Assembly (NCBI GenBank): GCA_947579605.1
Contig: OX388313.1
Location: 26,973,214 to 27,037,213, forward strand
Reading direction: 5' to 3'
DNA from: Athripsodes cinereus
Taxonomy: Eukaryota > Arthropoda > Insecta > Trichoptera > Leptoceridae
DNA length: 64,000 nucleotides
The translations under genes were made by a program, and so were the position numbers. The stretch's first letter is position 1, and each line of letters begins with the position of its first letter. The notes beneath the pieces were generated by a model, which worked only from the letters and a program-made list of their open reading frames with translations, was not told where the DNA came from and did no database searches. Below are positions 52,058 to 61,722 of this stretch, in pieces.

Positions 52058-52305
52058 GACCGTTGTGGCGCGGAGTTAACCTTTGAGTCACGAGGTCCCG
52101 GGTTCGATTCCCGGCCAGGGCAAAATGAAGAATGACCTTTTTCAAACTAGGTGTTACATGTATATGTGTTTAGTGCATTGTATATAATTATTAAGTGGAT
52201 CGTCGTTTTAGTACCTACCCATAATACAAGTTCCATTTCTTAATTTGAGACTAGCTCGGTCTATGTAAATTGTCTATACATGTTGTGTTATATTATTCAG
52301 AAATT
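52058..52305 (+). mobile_element. A-family tRNA-derived SINE
   Basis: The head GGACGACCGTTGTGGCGCGG has a deletion in the anticodon region. Then TTTGAGTCACGAGGTCCCGG, box B GGGTTCGATTCCCGG, CCAGGGCAAAATGAAGAATG, TTTCAAACTAGGTGTTACAT and GAGACTAGCTCGGTCTATGT, with a TTGTGTTATATT tail. Box B is intact. Confidence 0.8.
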
Positions 52306-53639
52306 AAAATAGACAATACCTACACTTTCTAAAAAGATACACATATCTTTTTACATGATTGGTATACAAATAGTAGAAGTCTATAATTGGATCATATAAA
52401 CAATAATTGTTTAATTCTATTATGGATTTTTATTATCAATAGTGAAAATATTTGTTTTTTTCCTTATTAATCCAGCATACATTGTCTTTTTATCGTCAAA
52501 GCAATTCAAAACGTTCGTAATTGGTTAAGAACAAAATAATTGTTAAAAAGATATTTATTTCTAGATTATTTTTCATAATTTTTTTATCTGAATTAGGGCA
52601 CAACATTCAATTGTAGAATCATAACCATAACCATAATTAGAAGTAAGAAAGGCGTCCCGACGCTTATGAATTCACTCTGGGCTGACTTAAGTGAGCTCTT
52701 TCGATGTCCGTGGACAACGTTCACCAATTCTGTCATTCTACCACCATACATAGATATACTCTAGTATATTAATTTATTGTTCCGTGAACCAGTTAACTCG
52801 ATTGGACACCGAAATTATTTCCAGACGTCCAATTAATTAGTAAAATATTTCGTGTTTAAGGGTTATGAAAGAATAGTCATATCAATCCTTAAAATTGAAA
52901 CGGAGAAAACAGCATAATCCAATATCCTTTATTTTAGAGGCACTAACTATTTAACAGTTTCTTGACAGTATAAAAAATTTACTTGGGTCACTATGTATGT
53001 ATAAATATAATATATTGTTACTATTTAAAATACTATGTCGCGATTTCGGTGTAGGTACAAAGATTAATTTAAGTAGGTAACAATATACATAGTCACTCAA
53101 GTAAATTTTTAAAAACGTATTTTTATTTCTACTCCAGCGTTTTTTATACTAAATTAATGTATAGAACTAATTTACTCTAGGATAGAGGCGGAGTTTCAAT
53201 GTATCGATTAAACTGTAGTTTCGCCAAAGAAAATACACAACAATTTTCATAACTGGCTCAAAAATTATGAAACATATATCTTTTGCTAAATATTTCCTTA
53301 AAAAACTGACTATATCACTTAAAAAATAAACATTGCTTGTCATACAGTTACTTATAATTTTTTTTAAGAAAAAGTTAAGAACGAATATCCTCGGCATTGG
53401 ATTAGAATTATTTTAAAATTCGCAAGTTTTCATTCAGAGAGTGAGATTACCATAGCTTTAAAAAAAAATGAAGTAACAAATCAGTATTAGCGCATTTTCC
53501 TCTTATATAAATTCATGGTCGATTACTGAAAAAAAAAACTGTTTATAATTTAAAAGAGATGACCATGATGTATTAGGTACCTAGTAAAAAAATATGCAAA
53601 TTCTGTGATAAATAATGCAACTGACATTGGCTTTTTACA
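52306..53639. other. AT-rich DNA, nothing recognised
   Basis: No supported gene. A small patch at 52645-52740 (GGCGTCCCGACGC, GGGCTGACTTAAGTGAGCTC) is less AT-rich, but has no frame or known motif. Confidence 0.5.
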
Positions 53640-53785
53640 GCAATTCTCACATAGTCAATTCAGGTTTCAATTTTCCATCCACCCTTCGCAAAATTTGGAT
53701 GCGGTATACCACGCGCGTGGAATCTCCTAGTTTGTTGGCTACCGCACCTGTGGTATACCGCACCGGCACCCGCCGTGGTGGTATA
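53640..53785 (+). mobile_element. C-like element with altered tail
   Basis: TTGTTGGCTACCGCACCTGT, then GGTATACCGCACCGGCACCC and GCCGTGGTGGTATAGATAG, corresponds to the C end with an inserted CACCGGCACCC and compensating changes in the hairpin. The 5' part is barely recognisable. Confidence 0.4.
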
Positions 53786-54066
53786 GATAGATAAATAAAC
53801 AAAAAACATGGATAAAAGAACAATACATGGATGAAGTTGTTGGAAATATAATGGCTGAGTTTCGTAATTTAATTCGAGAGATTTTAGGTTCGATTCCTCT
53901 CACTAGCAACCCTTTCTACATTTATGAAATACTATTTTTTTAATTGTAAGGTTGTACTTAGATTAAATCTAGCCTAGATTTGTCTTTACATAATGGCTTT
54001 AAAAAAAACAGTTAAAGAACAACTTCAACCAATACTGAATAACACGAACCAACATGAACGTACATT

Positions 54067-54210
54067 GAATAAAACGCCATCTTAGGACACCATACGCTGA
54101 ATAAAATGGCATCTTGGGACACCATGCACTAGATAAAACGGCATTATGGGACACCATACACTGGATGAAATGGCATCATGGGACAACATGCAATGGATAA
54201 AAGGCATATC
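54067..54210. repeat. 32-bp x 4.5 degenerate tandem repeat
   Basis: Units start at 54067, 54099, 54131, 54163 and a partial one at 54195. The pattern is (GA/GG)ATAAAAYGGCAT, then CWTGGGACACCATRCACT. Exact 32-bp spacing with 15-25 percent divergence indicates an older array. Confidence 0.8.
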
Positions 54211-54214
54211 AACC

Positions 54215-54360
54215 AACATAGTGGATAAAACAATTAATGAAACGAAAACAAACTGGTCGATACTGGCCGATCAAACAGTAGTATCATGTTTCTCGAGATG
54301 GAAAAGTTTTGAAGAGGCCTATATCCAGTAGTGGAAAGAAGATGGCTAGCAGTAAATAAG
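54215..54360 (+). mobile_element. K-family LINE C-terminal fragment
   Basis: The frame ends WKSFEEAYIQ*W, with AGAGGCCTATATCCAGTAGT, GGAAAGAAGATGGCTAGC at the 3' side. This is the common insect RTE ending (EAYIQQW). The internal stop replaces a Q codon (CAG to TAG). Confidence 0.6.
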
Positions 54361-54514
54361 TAAGCAACACTAACTGAATAAAAAGCTTGTCAAATCAATC
54401 TTGGGACTGCCTCACCCTCTCTCTTGATAAAAAAAATAAACTTGGGAATGTCCATTCTTGTCTGCCATGAAATCAACACAAATCCATCTATGAAAATATT
54501 ACTACTACTACTTA

Positions 54515-54605
54515 TACACCATCACGGCATATCCCACAAGTGGGGTAGCCAGCAGACCAGCTGCATGTAATAAACATGCAACCCGTCTTCTATAAAAATA
54601 AACAT
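54515..54605 (-). mobile_element. C element, 3' end
   Basis: ACACCATCACGGCATATCCC, ACAAGTGGGGTAGCCAGCAG, ACCAGCTGCATGTAATAAAC and ATGCAACCCGTC form one of the cleanest copies of the C 3' end. It is 5' truncated. Confidence 0.8.
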
Positions 54606-54839
54606 GAGGTTATTATATTCACTTCACTTACGTACAGGAAAAACAGAGAGTATTGAGCAACACCCTTGTGACTTGGTGTACAGGTTTTCATTACAGACCT
54701 ACAGCCTTAAACTATTGCAAAACATTGATTAGTGCGTTAGTTATAGTATTTACCTATCAAGTTCTAAGAAATACAATAATATTTAATTAAACATTAATTT
54801 ATTTAGTGTAAAAAAATACATATTATGATGAAAGGTATA
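54606..54839. other. AT-rich DNA, nothing recognised
   Basis: No gene or repeat family. Confidence 0.5.
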
Positions 54840-54849
54840 CTTATTTTTA

Positions 54850-54895
54850 ATGATTGAATGACCCGATTTCGACTTACATAGTCATTGTCAGACTG
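54850..54895 (-). ncRNA. Hammerhead-like motif, decayed
   Basis: The minus strand reads CTGACAAT, GACT-ATGTA-AGTC (4-bp hairpin), GAAATCGGGTC. The core position normally G is A (CTGACAA), and stem I pairing is weak. The layout of CTGANxAT, hairpin, GAAA is nevertheless the same as at 45943 and 31643. Confidence 0.3.
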
Positions 54896-55007
54896 TCAAA
54901 TATTGCAAAAGATCATTCAATAAAACGTCTGCGATTTATTTATAAATTAATATGAAGTTAAACAAAGCAAACATCAACTCAAACAATAAATATTTAAAGA
55001 GATAATT

Positions 55008-55258
55008 ACCACTACCATCACGGCATATCTCACAAGTGGGGTAGCCAGCAGACCAGTTGCATGTAACAAACATGCAAGCCGTCCTCTCCGTGACAATATA
55101 AAATAAAGACATTCAGGATGGGTGGCAAACCTCATCGCTGAATTTGATATGTAAAATGTCTTATTTTTTTCGAACACCTGCCTTTTACAGGACACTCGAA
55201 AACTTACGGAGAAGAGTGGGAGACCAATAATTCTTTACCGGGCGCTCCACGGGATAAA
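55008..55258 (-). mobile_element. C element, full-length reference copy
   Basis: Read on the minus strand from CCCGTGGAGCGCCCGGTAAA, GAATTATTGGTCTCCCACTC, GTAAGTTTTCGAGTGTCC, TGTAAAAGGCAGGTGTTCG, TTCAGCGATGAGGTTTGCCA, CGGAGAGGACGGCTTGCATG and AACTGGTCTGCTGGCTACCC to CACTTGTGAGATATGCCGTG and ATGGTAGTGG. It is the clearest complete C copy. A B element is inserted exactly at its 5' edge. Confidence 0.85.
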
Positions 55259-55259
55259 T

Positions 55260-55261
<2 letters not shown>

Positions 55262-55322
<61 letters not shown>

Positions 55323-55419
55323 TATATCTGGGTTTTGTTATAAACCCAAATACAACCTTATACACCTTTCACAGTAAGCTAAAAGCTTGTGTCGTGAAAG
55401 GGGAGTTTGCCGGCACCAA
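55262..55419 (-). mobile_element. B-family SINE with a 54-nt pure poly(A) tail
   Basis: The T run at 55262-55315 (54 nt, uninterrupted) is the minus-strand A tail. After it come GATATATCTGGGTTTTGTTA and the B body to AGTTTGCCGGCACC, where the tRNA head is missing. Long pure A tails decay quickly, so this insertion is probably recent, despite lacking its promoter. AATAA occurs on both sides, a possible short target duplication. Confidence 0.85.
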
Positions 55420-55504
55420 TAACAAATTTTCTAACTGTATAATAATATTTGAGTGCATTCGTGTCCTGATTCATACTCTGCCTGCCAACAAAGAATTAAA
55501 AAAA

Positions 55505-55672
55505 AATAGGATGAGTGACAAACCTCATCGCTGTCTTTAAGGTGTCACCCACGCTGAATATTTTATTTTTCTATAGTGCGACTTTTAGACTACCAGCATG
55601 TTCCTCTTATATCTTCAATTATCTGCTGGCTACCCCAATTTTTAAGAGATATTATAAGAAGATAAATATTAG
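55505..55672 (+). mobile_element. C element, rearranged
   Basis: GATGAGTGACAAACCTCATC, GTGTCACCCACGCTGAATAT, GCGACTTTTAGACTACCAGC and TATCTGCTGGCTACCCCAAT, then TTTTAAGAGATATTATAAG. An inverted scrap of the CATCGCTG block is joined at its 5' side. Confidence 0.5.
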
Positions 55673-56193
55673 ATAGACATGATAATATTTAAGTATTCAA
55701 AAATTATTCAAACTTATTTTTCGCAACATACGTATTAAGTAATTGCATACTTAATGAAATGAATTAAATGATTTTCTAAATTAAATTACTCAATGGTACC
55801 TAGTATGTAGATGTTGTGCCGGTCACGATCTTCAGCACAGAGGAACTTTTGCAACAACATACTCCGCAAGAGATGTCACTATACTTCCTTTCTATGTCGG
55901 TACCATTATACAGATACAGGTAATAATAAAAATATCATTGTTCATAATACATTGTCACCTTAATTAAATAAAATTATTACATACATGCATCACATTATGA
56001 AATAATAATTACATAAGTTGGCAGATACTTGTATTCTTGTTACAACGTCGTAAGAAAAGCATGTGGAATGAAAGCCGCAGACACAATCTTAATACTATCT
56101 TAATCTTGAACTTAATTAATCATGCGACGCGCGAAAGGATTATAGTCAAAAATACGTGCATACCAATCTCGCGATAGCGGCAGCGCGATTTTT
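55673..56193. other. AT-rich DNA, nothing recognised
   Basis: No gene or repeat family. Confidence 0.5.
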
Positions 56194-56570
56194 TTGGCTA
56201 TCCATAACTATCTCTCTTTACAATCACGACATTTTTTCAAGTTTCTGAATGGTATAATTAGTAATCCGAAGGTACTGGGTGAGTTTAATTTTTATATACC
56301 AGCACCGTATAGTCGCTCACGTCAGCATATAATTATGCTGTTCTATCCACCTACGAACCGGACAAACATTCTCGCAGAGTCACCAATAGCTAAGGCAATC
56401 AGATTGTTCAATAACATTTGCCAGAATGTGGATATATTCCACATAACATACGGAGAATTTGTAGGGAAAGTGGAAACACTATTGTAAATGTTTGTTTTCT
56501 CTGGGACCGCATTGGCCGAAGGCTGTAATGGTCCCAGTAGAATACGGTGTCATTTCAATAATAATAATCT
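56194..56570 (+). mobile_element. LINE ORF2 C-terminus and 3' end, relative of the 19-22 kb element
   Basis: The frame 56194-56487 ends RHFFKFLNGIISNPKVLGEF, NFYIPAPYSRSRQHIIMLFY, PPTNRTNILAESPIAKAIRL, FNNICQNVDIFHITYGEFVG, KVETLL*. About half of the residues match the C-terminus of the 1002-residue ORF (HFFKLLNGII...RTNILANSPVGKAI...KIEDIL*), so it is a related subfamily rather than the same one. The 3' UTR CTGGGACCGCATTGGCCGAA and GGCTGTAATGGTCCC leads to (AAT)n. The copy is 5' truncated, and all upstream domains are missing. Confidence 0.85.
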
Positions 56571-56660
56571 CTCGTAAGTGATGTAGCCAGTAGATTACTA
56601 CATGTTATAAACATACAAGCTGTCCTTTCCGTGCCAATATAAAAATAAGATATTCTGAAA
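56568..56660 (-). mobile_element. C element, 3' end
   Basis: CTCTCGTAAGTGATGTAGCC, AGTAGATTACTACATGTTAT and ACAAGCTGTCCTTTCCGTGC, reversed C. It abuts the tail of the LINE fragment. Confidence 0.6.
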
Positions 56661-57039
56661 AAAAACTTATAATTAAGAGTTGAAGACTTTTCTATATTAT
56701 GAACTAATTTTCTTTCAGTCAATTCGTAAATTTTTGGAAAAGTGCTATTTAAGGCTCCATCAAATCGCCTTCATTGTCCTTTTAAACTATTTCGTTCAAA
56801 GAGAACTAGTACATAAACTAATAATATACCAATAAAACAATGTTAAAAATAAATTAATAAAACTGTAGAGCATTACACGCAGTAAATAACAATAAATTAA
56901 TAAGATTATTAACCTAAATGCATATTGATTTTACAGTTTTGTACTTCATTTATAGATTTATAATATACAGAAACATTTTAAATAATAGGTAAATAGTCAG
57001 TTCATGTCCTCGATGGTATAGCCGGCGAATAAAAGATGT
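56661..57039. other. AT-rich DNA, nothing recognised
   Basis: No gene or repeat family. Confidence 0.5.
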
Positions 57040-57290
57040 ATATATTTATTTATTTATTTTATTCTATTTGCACATAATCATTCACATAGCAAAATTTACA
57101 AATCAGTTTACATAAGAAAAAATGTGATGATATGCAGTGGCGAGATCATCTCTATGTTAGTGATTTCTTCCATCTAACCACGACACATTAACACTAAACA
57201 CAAATAATAGTAATAAAAACACAAAAAATAAGAAAAATTTGCAAATAAATCAAGTTGAAAAAAAATCTACAATCCACACACCTGACACTC
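57040..57290 (-). mobile_element. M-type LINE-like 3' UTR
   Basis: ATTTATTTATTTATTTTATT, GCACATAATCATTCACATAG, then AATGTGATGATATGCAGTGG and CGAGATCATCTC. The tail-like start and AT-rich spacer resemble 38411 and 60468. No coding part. Confidence 0.35.
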
Positions 57291-57311
57291 CGAAGGGACC
57301 AGATTGACTCA

Positions 57312-57681
57312 GGCCTGAGTCAACAACACACTATCGCGTCACGTTCCCGCTCCGCTAGCGTTCGGGTGCAGACGATGTTGCAAGCAAGTGTCAATTTCGT
57401 TGCATAGTTATACTATACACAATAGTTACGAAAATTAACACTTTGGCGCACCAACGGAGCGGGAACGTGACACGAAAGTGTGTTATTGACTCAGGCCCCT
57501 ACTTTCGTGTCACGTTCCCGCTCCGTTAGCGTTCGGGTGCAGACGATGTTGCGCCAAAGTGTTAATTTTCGTAACTATTGTGTATCTTAGCAACGAAATT
57601 GACACTTGCTTGCAACTTCATCTATACTCGAACGTTAATGGAGCGGGAACGTGACGTGAAAGTGTGTTATTGACTCAGGCC
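57312..57681. mobile_element. Double fold-back element
   Basis: Two inverted copies of a ~185-bp unit lie back to back. The first (57312-57497) runs from GGCCTGAGTCAACAACACAC to TTGACTCAGGCC. The second (57498-57681) starts CCTACTTTCGTGTCACGTTC and ends TTGACTCAGGCC. CACGTTCCCGCTCCG and its complement occur four times. The whole 370 bp can fold as one long hairpin or as two. Flanking sequence (TTGACTCA left, TCAGGAAT right) gives no clear target duplication. No coding. Confidence 0.8.
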
Positions 57682-57754
57682 TCAGGAATTATAGGAAATA
57701 AATATGTCAGTTTAAATTTTTGTCCTTATTCAGAATAGGAAAGGGATGTTTATT

Positions 57755-57815
57755 CCTTGCGGCTTGTCCACTAGATACACCACTTGTGGGATATGCCGTG
57801 ATGGCATAGATAGAT
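57755..57815 (+). mobile_element. C element, 3' tip
   Basis: TTGCGGCTTGTCCACTAGAT, ACACCACTTGTGGGATATGC and CGTGATGGCATAGATAGATG. Confidence 0.6.
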
Positions 57816-57844
57816 GCACCTATGTAAAATGTTGCGCGATAATG

Positions 57845-58045
57845 TGGAACTAATGGATGATGAAGAAAATGTATTTACCTATCTGAAAGAAGAGGGTTGA
57901 GAAAGCACGGACGTCCGAGAACTACGTGGCTAGAAAAAGTAGATCAAACTCTTGAGGTTGACCATGTGTTGAGTTAGAGAAATCGGCGTACATGTATGAG
58001 AAATTGCATGAATGTGGAGGAAGCGAAATATATATTAGACGCTAT
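57845..58045 (+). mobile_element. D-type LINE fragment
   Basis: GAGAAAGCACGGACGTCCGA, GAACTACGTGGCTAGAAAAA, GTAGATCAAACTCTTGAGGT, GACCATGTGTTGAGTTAGAG and TGCATGAATGTGGAGGAAGC. The 3' part, including the conserved tail, is missing. A (TTTA)n tract follows directly. Confidence 0.6.
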
Positions 58046-58299
58046 ATTTTATTTATTTATTTATTTTCTCGAAGGGAACATATAAATTGTCATATTATTA
58101 TTGTAGTCAGTTTATGCCTAATTATTCGAATTTTACTTGAGTGATTTTATTGCAAAACTAGCCATCATTTGACATTCACAAAACTTGACCAAGCCAGGAC
58201 TATCATCCCTTATTCTATATCACAAAAACAACAGGTCTTTGCAGAATACGTTTGTAAAAATATATAACGTTTATATGAGACTCTGTAATTCTCTGTAAT

Positions 58300-58555
58300 A
58301 CGGGAGAGATGATGATCCTGCTCGGGTCATGTTTTGAAAATGTCCAACGATAGTTGATCAAAAAGCAAATTATTCATAAGTCCAGAAAGGATTCCAAAAT
58401 TTTGATTAGGTATCACTTTTCACAATACACCGTTTCAATGACAGCGACATCACAGGAGGAGATGATTCGGTTGACGCAAAAGCACTTTGAAAAGAGGAGG
58501 CTGTGTTTTCACTGTGCTCCCAGAAAGAGCGTTGAAGACGATGGAGTTGAGTTGA
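58300..58555 (+). mobile_element. F-family LINE fragment, longest copy
   Basis: GATGATGATCCTGCTCGGGT, CCAACGATAGTTGATCAAAA, TTTCACAATACACCGTTTCA, ATGACAGCGACATCACAGG, AAAGCACTTTGAAAAGAGGA, GGCTGTGTTTTCACTGTGCT and CCCAGAAAGAGCGTTGAAGA. It extends further 5' than the other F copies. The open frame 58354-58569 through it has no motif that would mark it as a gene. Confidence 0.55.
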
Positions 58556-58879
58556 GTAAGTGTCAGTGATTTCTATTCCACTCAATCTCTAAGGGTGTAA
58601 GTACTAATAAGCATTTATTATTTCAAATATCAAGAGTGTTATTACTAAGTATAGGAGGTTACGACATTTCAACTGTGAACCTATTCCCGATAAGAACATT
58701 GAAAGCAAAAATAAAAGAAAAAGTTCTTTGAACCGAACCTGTAGCCGCACAGAGGGCATTTATTACATTAAATATAAAATAATCAGATGATAATAAATTG
58801 TTTGATAATCACAATTGGATGATGTAATACGACAATGTATTAAGCCACAAAATCTGCTTTTTAGATACTTAATTTTGTC

Positions 58880-59585
58880 TATCTATGACATCTCCCACTA
58901 GTGTAGTAGTAAGTAGGCCACATTCATGAAAACATACATACATATTATATGTCTTTCTATGAGTCAATAAAAATTCAAAGTAACGAAACAAGTAGCATGT
59001 TTTTTAGAATATTTCTTGGGTGACAATTTTTTTGCGGTGGAAAGGAGGACATTTTCTAAATTTAGAATAAGAATTTAAAATATTTCGCAATTTACTCGAT
59101 TTTGTTAAGAAATATTTTCAATGAATAGGAGGACGGTCCTTTTTTGTTAAATAATACTTTGTGACACACCAGAATTTGGTTCATTTTTCAAAAGTGAATA
59201 CCTTTTTTTAGATCTTGCATTCCCAGAATTTGATGATTTGGTCGGGTTTTCAAAAATGAGGACCTTTTAAGGTCTCATATTTCAACTTTATACCCCCCTC
59301 CCTCTTTCAGGATATCCACAATTTCTATGTGCAATGTTTTTATCTAGTTTTTTTTTTATATATCTACTGTGTCGGTAGTAGAATTCCATAATGAAGTTTA
59401 AAAGTAAATGTTTTCATCTACTATTTTTATGTCGAAATTGAGATTGACAATGTCCTTATAAGACGAAAGACATCTCTCTCCACAGTAAAACATACCTTTA
59501 GTATAAGAAAACATTTGTTTTTTTTATTTTCTTTTTTTTTATCTAGTTTGATCCCATTGAATTATTTTATCGGTAAGATGTAGAG
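58880..59585. other. C-element remnant then AT-rich DNA
   Basis: 58880-58985 resembles a decayed reversed C (TGACATCTCCCACTAGTGTA...CATACATACATATTATATG...GAGTCAATAAAAATTC). From 58986 to 59585 nothing was recognised apart from T runs. Confidence 0.4.
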
Positions 59586-59934
59586 CATGGGTGGCCAACC
59601 TTTTCAGCAGCCGGGCCAAATTTCAGAATGAGATTTCCTACCGGGCCGCACGACAATATATTCCATATTATATGGAACATATGATAATTTAACTTCACCT
59701 TAAAATTTCTACCCCCCCCCCCCGTCGCCAAAATTTTCAAAATGGTACTTATAGGAATTTGAAATGTTTCAAAAATCCTCGGTTTTCTTTAAGAATATTT
59801 TCTCAAAATACCTCTTTCAAAAAAAGGACGGGTATTATTATGTAGTCGGTATAAGTGTGCATATACTTCGCGGGCCGCACGTAGACACCCAACGGGCCGC
59901 ATGCGGCCCGCGAGTCGCGGGTAGGCCACCCTTG
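59586..59934. mobile_element. hAT-type MITE
   Basis: Termini CATGGGTGGCCAACCTTTTC and, inverted, CAAGGGTGGCCTACCCGCGA. The 8-bp flanks ATGTAGAG and ATGTAGGG differ by one base (59578-59585, 59935-59942). It contains GGGCCGCACGACAATA, the shared CTACCCCCCCCCCGTCGCC module, and the palindrome GGGCCGCATGCGGCCC near the right end, which the 48922 copy lacks. Confidence 0.9.
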
Positions 59935-60467
59935 ATGTAGGGTATATGTTTATTAGTAATTGGTTTATGTGTTTGTATCGTATCACACTTTTAATGAATA
60001 TTGTAAGAAAAACTGCATGACTCTTATACTCTTATACAATAAAAAAATATGCATAGCAATGCTTAGACAACAAATTCAGAAATAATTAACTCAGTTAGAG
60101 CATAGTGTAGCTTGAAATATTGTCGCATGAGGCCTTACAGTTCCTATTTCATTTGAACCAACACATAGAAACTATTAAAATGCAAATATCACGGGTATAT
60201 TATATCTAGAATTATATAAAACAAAAACAAATGATGTTTACTTTTGTTTATCACGTGTATTGATGCAACACGCATGCATTTGTTTCGTGGATTAGTAGCT
60301 GTGTATCTATGTGCTTATTACAGCATTCAAAGTCAAACAAATAATAAGTATAAATAAATCAATCAATGGCATAAACATACTAGACTAGCAGCGTGGAATT
60401 TTTTTCCGGAATTTTTGTGTTCCAACATCGATGACCTTCAAGCATTAGCAATGTATTAAATAAATAA
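59935..60467. other. AT-rich DNA, nothing recognised
   Basis: No gene or repeat family. Confidence 0.5.
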
Positions 60468-60640
60468 CAAATAAATAAAATTTTATTGACCATAATTTTA
60501 CACAAATACATAAACAATAAAATACAACATTACAAAAAGTGACAATTAACAAAATTTGGCCAAAAGGCGGACTTGTTGCTAGGCAACGTCTTCCAGTCAA
60601 CCCTAAAATATTAACATAAAAAAGTAGGTCTATGCCTACC
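60468..60640 (-). mobile_element. M-type LINE-like 3' UTR with conserved hairpin
   Basis: On the minus strand, GGTTGACTGGAAGACGTTGC and CTAGCAACAAGTCCGCCTTT, then TTGGCCAAATTTTGTTAATT, followed by AT-rich sequence ending TTATGGTCAATAAAATTTTA. The order GACTGGAAGA...AACAAGTCCGCC...AATAAA is that of a LINE 3' UTR with its polyadenylation signal. No ORF part is left. Confidence 0.5.
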
Positions 60641-61089
60641 CAAATAATAATAATCAAAAAAATAAATAACTATAGGTATACAGGAACTCAAAGAGAAGAA
60701 GTTTCAAATCTACAAATAAATAATTCATACATACATAAATAATACATACATAAGATAAAATAAAATACTTTCATAAAAACAAATTAAACATGTGATACAT
60801 GTACATAACAATTATTGAAACTTGCATTTCAGAAATAAGTAATGATAATAATAAATAAAATAAAATAGATATCTGTGCACTCCTTATATCACTCACTTTT
60901 TTTATCTGTTAGTTGTATTGTCTTACAACTAACGTCAGTTTAAAACTGGATGCAAAATTTGTTTGGCTGCATGACCGATTTTTTCTTTGAATTACCTATC
61001 TAGTATATCTTTGATCAATGGAGTCATGTTTGTATGTTGTAGCTAGTACAGGGGTAGGTAGTTAAAATTGGTATATTTATCTATCTATC
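60641..61089. other. AT-rich DNA, nothing recognised
   Basis: No gene. ATACATAAATAATACATACA-type low complexity is present. Confidence 0.5.
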
Positions 61090-61450
61090 AGTGTTATAGT
61101 CAGTATACTCACCGTGTGTAATAAATATGCAGGTTGTCATTTCTTCACTTACTTATTAGCTATCAAATTGAAATTAGTCAGTAGGTACATCGAAATATTT
61201 AAAATTAATTAATTCATTCATACCATCGCTCCTATTTCCACAAGTGGGGTAGCCAGCGGGCTAACTGCAACTAAAAAACATACGAGTCATCCTCTTCATG
61301 CTAATAAAGGTTAAAACATTCAGAATGGGTGACATGCATTATCTTTATTGAATTATTGATGTTTATTGTCTTATGTGTGAGGTTTTACGATCACCTACCT
61401 TTTACAGAATACTCGAAAACTTAGCTTGGAAAACTCGAAAGAGTCGGAGA
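61090..61450 (-). mobile_element. Two C copies in tandem
   Basis: 61090-61146 is a short 3' remnant (GTGTGTAATAAATATGCAGG). 61222-61450 is nearly full length: CATACCATCGCTCCTATTTC, CACAAGTGGGGTAGCCAGCG, CATACGAGTCATCCTCTTCA, TGTGTGAGGTTTTACGATCA, CCTTTTACAGAATACTCGAA and GGAGATTCCACGGAAC. Both are reversed. Confidence 0.65.
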
Positions 61451-61494
61451 TTCCACGGAACAAATATGCAAAAAAAATAAAAAAAAACATATCA

Positions 61495-61722
61495 TTATCA
61501 TCATCATCATCATCCTCTCGGGAGCACAGGGCAGAAACCAGCCTCCTCCATTCAGAGCGTCTCTGTGCCAATTGCGTCACCCCTTTCCACGACATTCCCT
61601 GGGCTCTGATATCGTTGTCATAGGAACGGTGTATTGTGAAAGAGGGACGCCCGGGCCGACGAAACCCCTGCGGACGGAAGAACAGTGCTCTTCTTGGCCA
61701 ACTATCATAAGGCCATTGGCCA
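61495..61722 (-). mobile_element. F-family LINE C-terminal fragment, best copy
   Basis: The minus strand encodes MSWKGVTQLAQRRSEWRRLV, then SALCSREDDDDDDND, where the D run is the (GAT)n tail being translated. Upstream lie CGTCGGCCCGGGCGTCCCTC, ACAATACACCGTTCCTATGA and CAACGATATCAGAGCCCAGG. This is the typical terminal WxxL of RTE-like proteins, without the usual stop before the tail. Confidence 0.7.

Noticed and set aside
58354..58569. 71-codon plus-strand frame
   Set aside because: It lies within an F-family LINE fragment and is frameshifted relative to the LINE protein.
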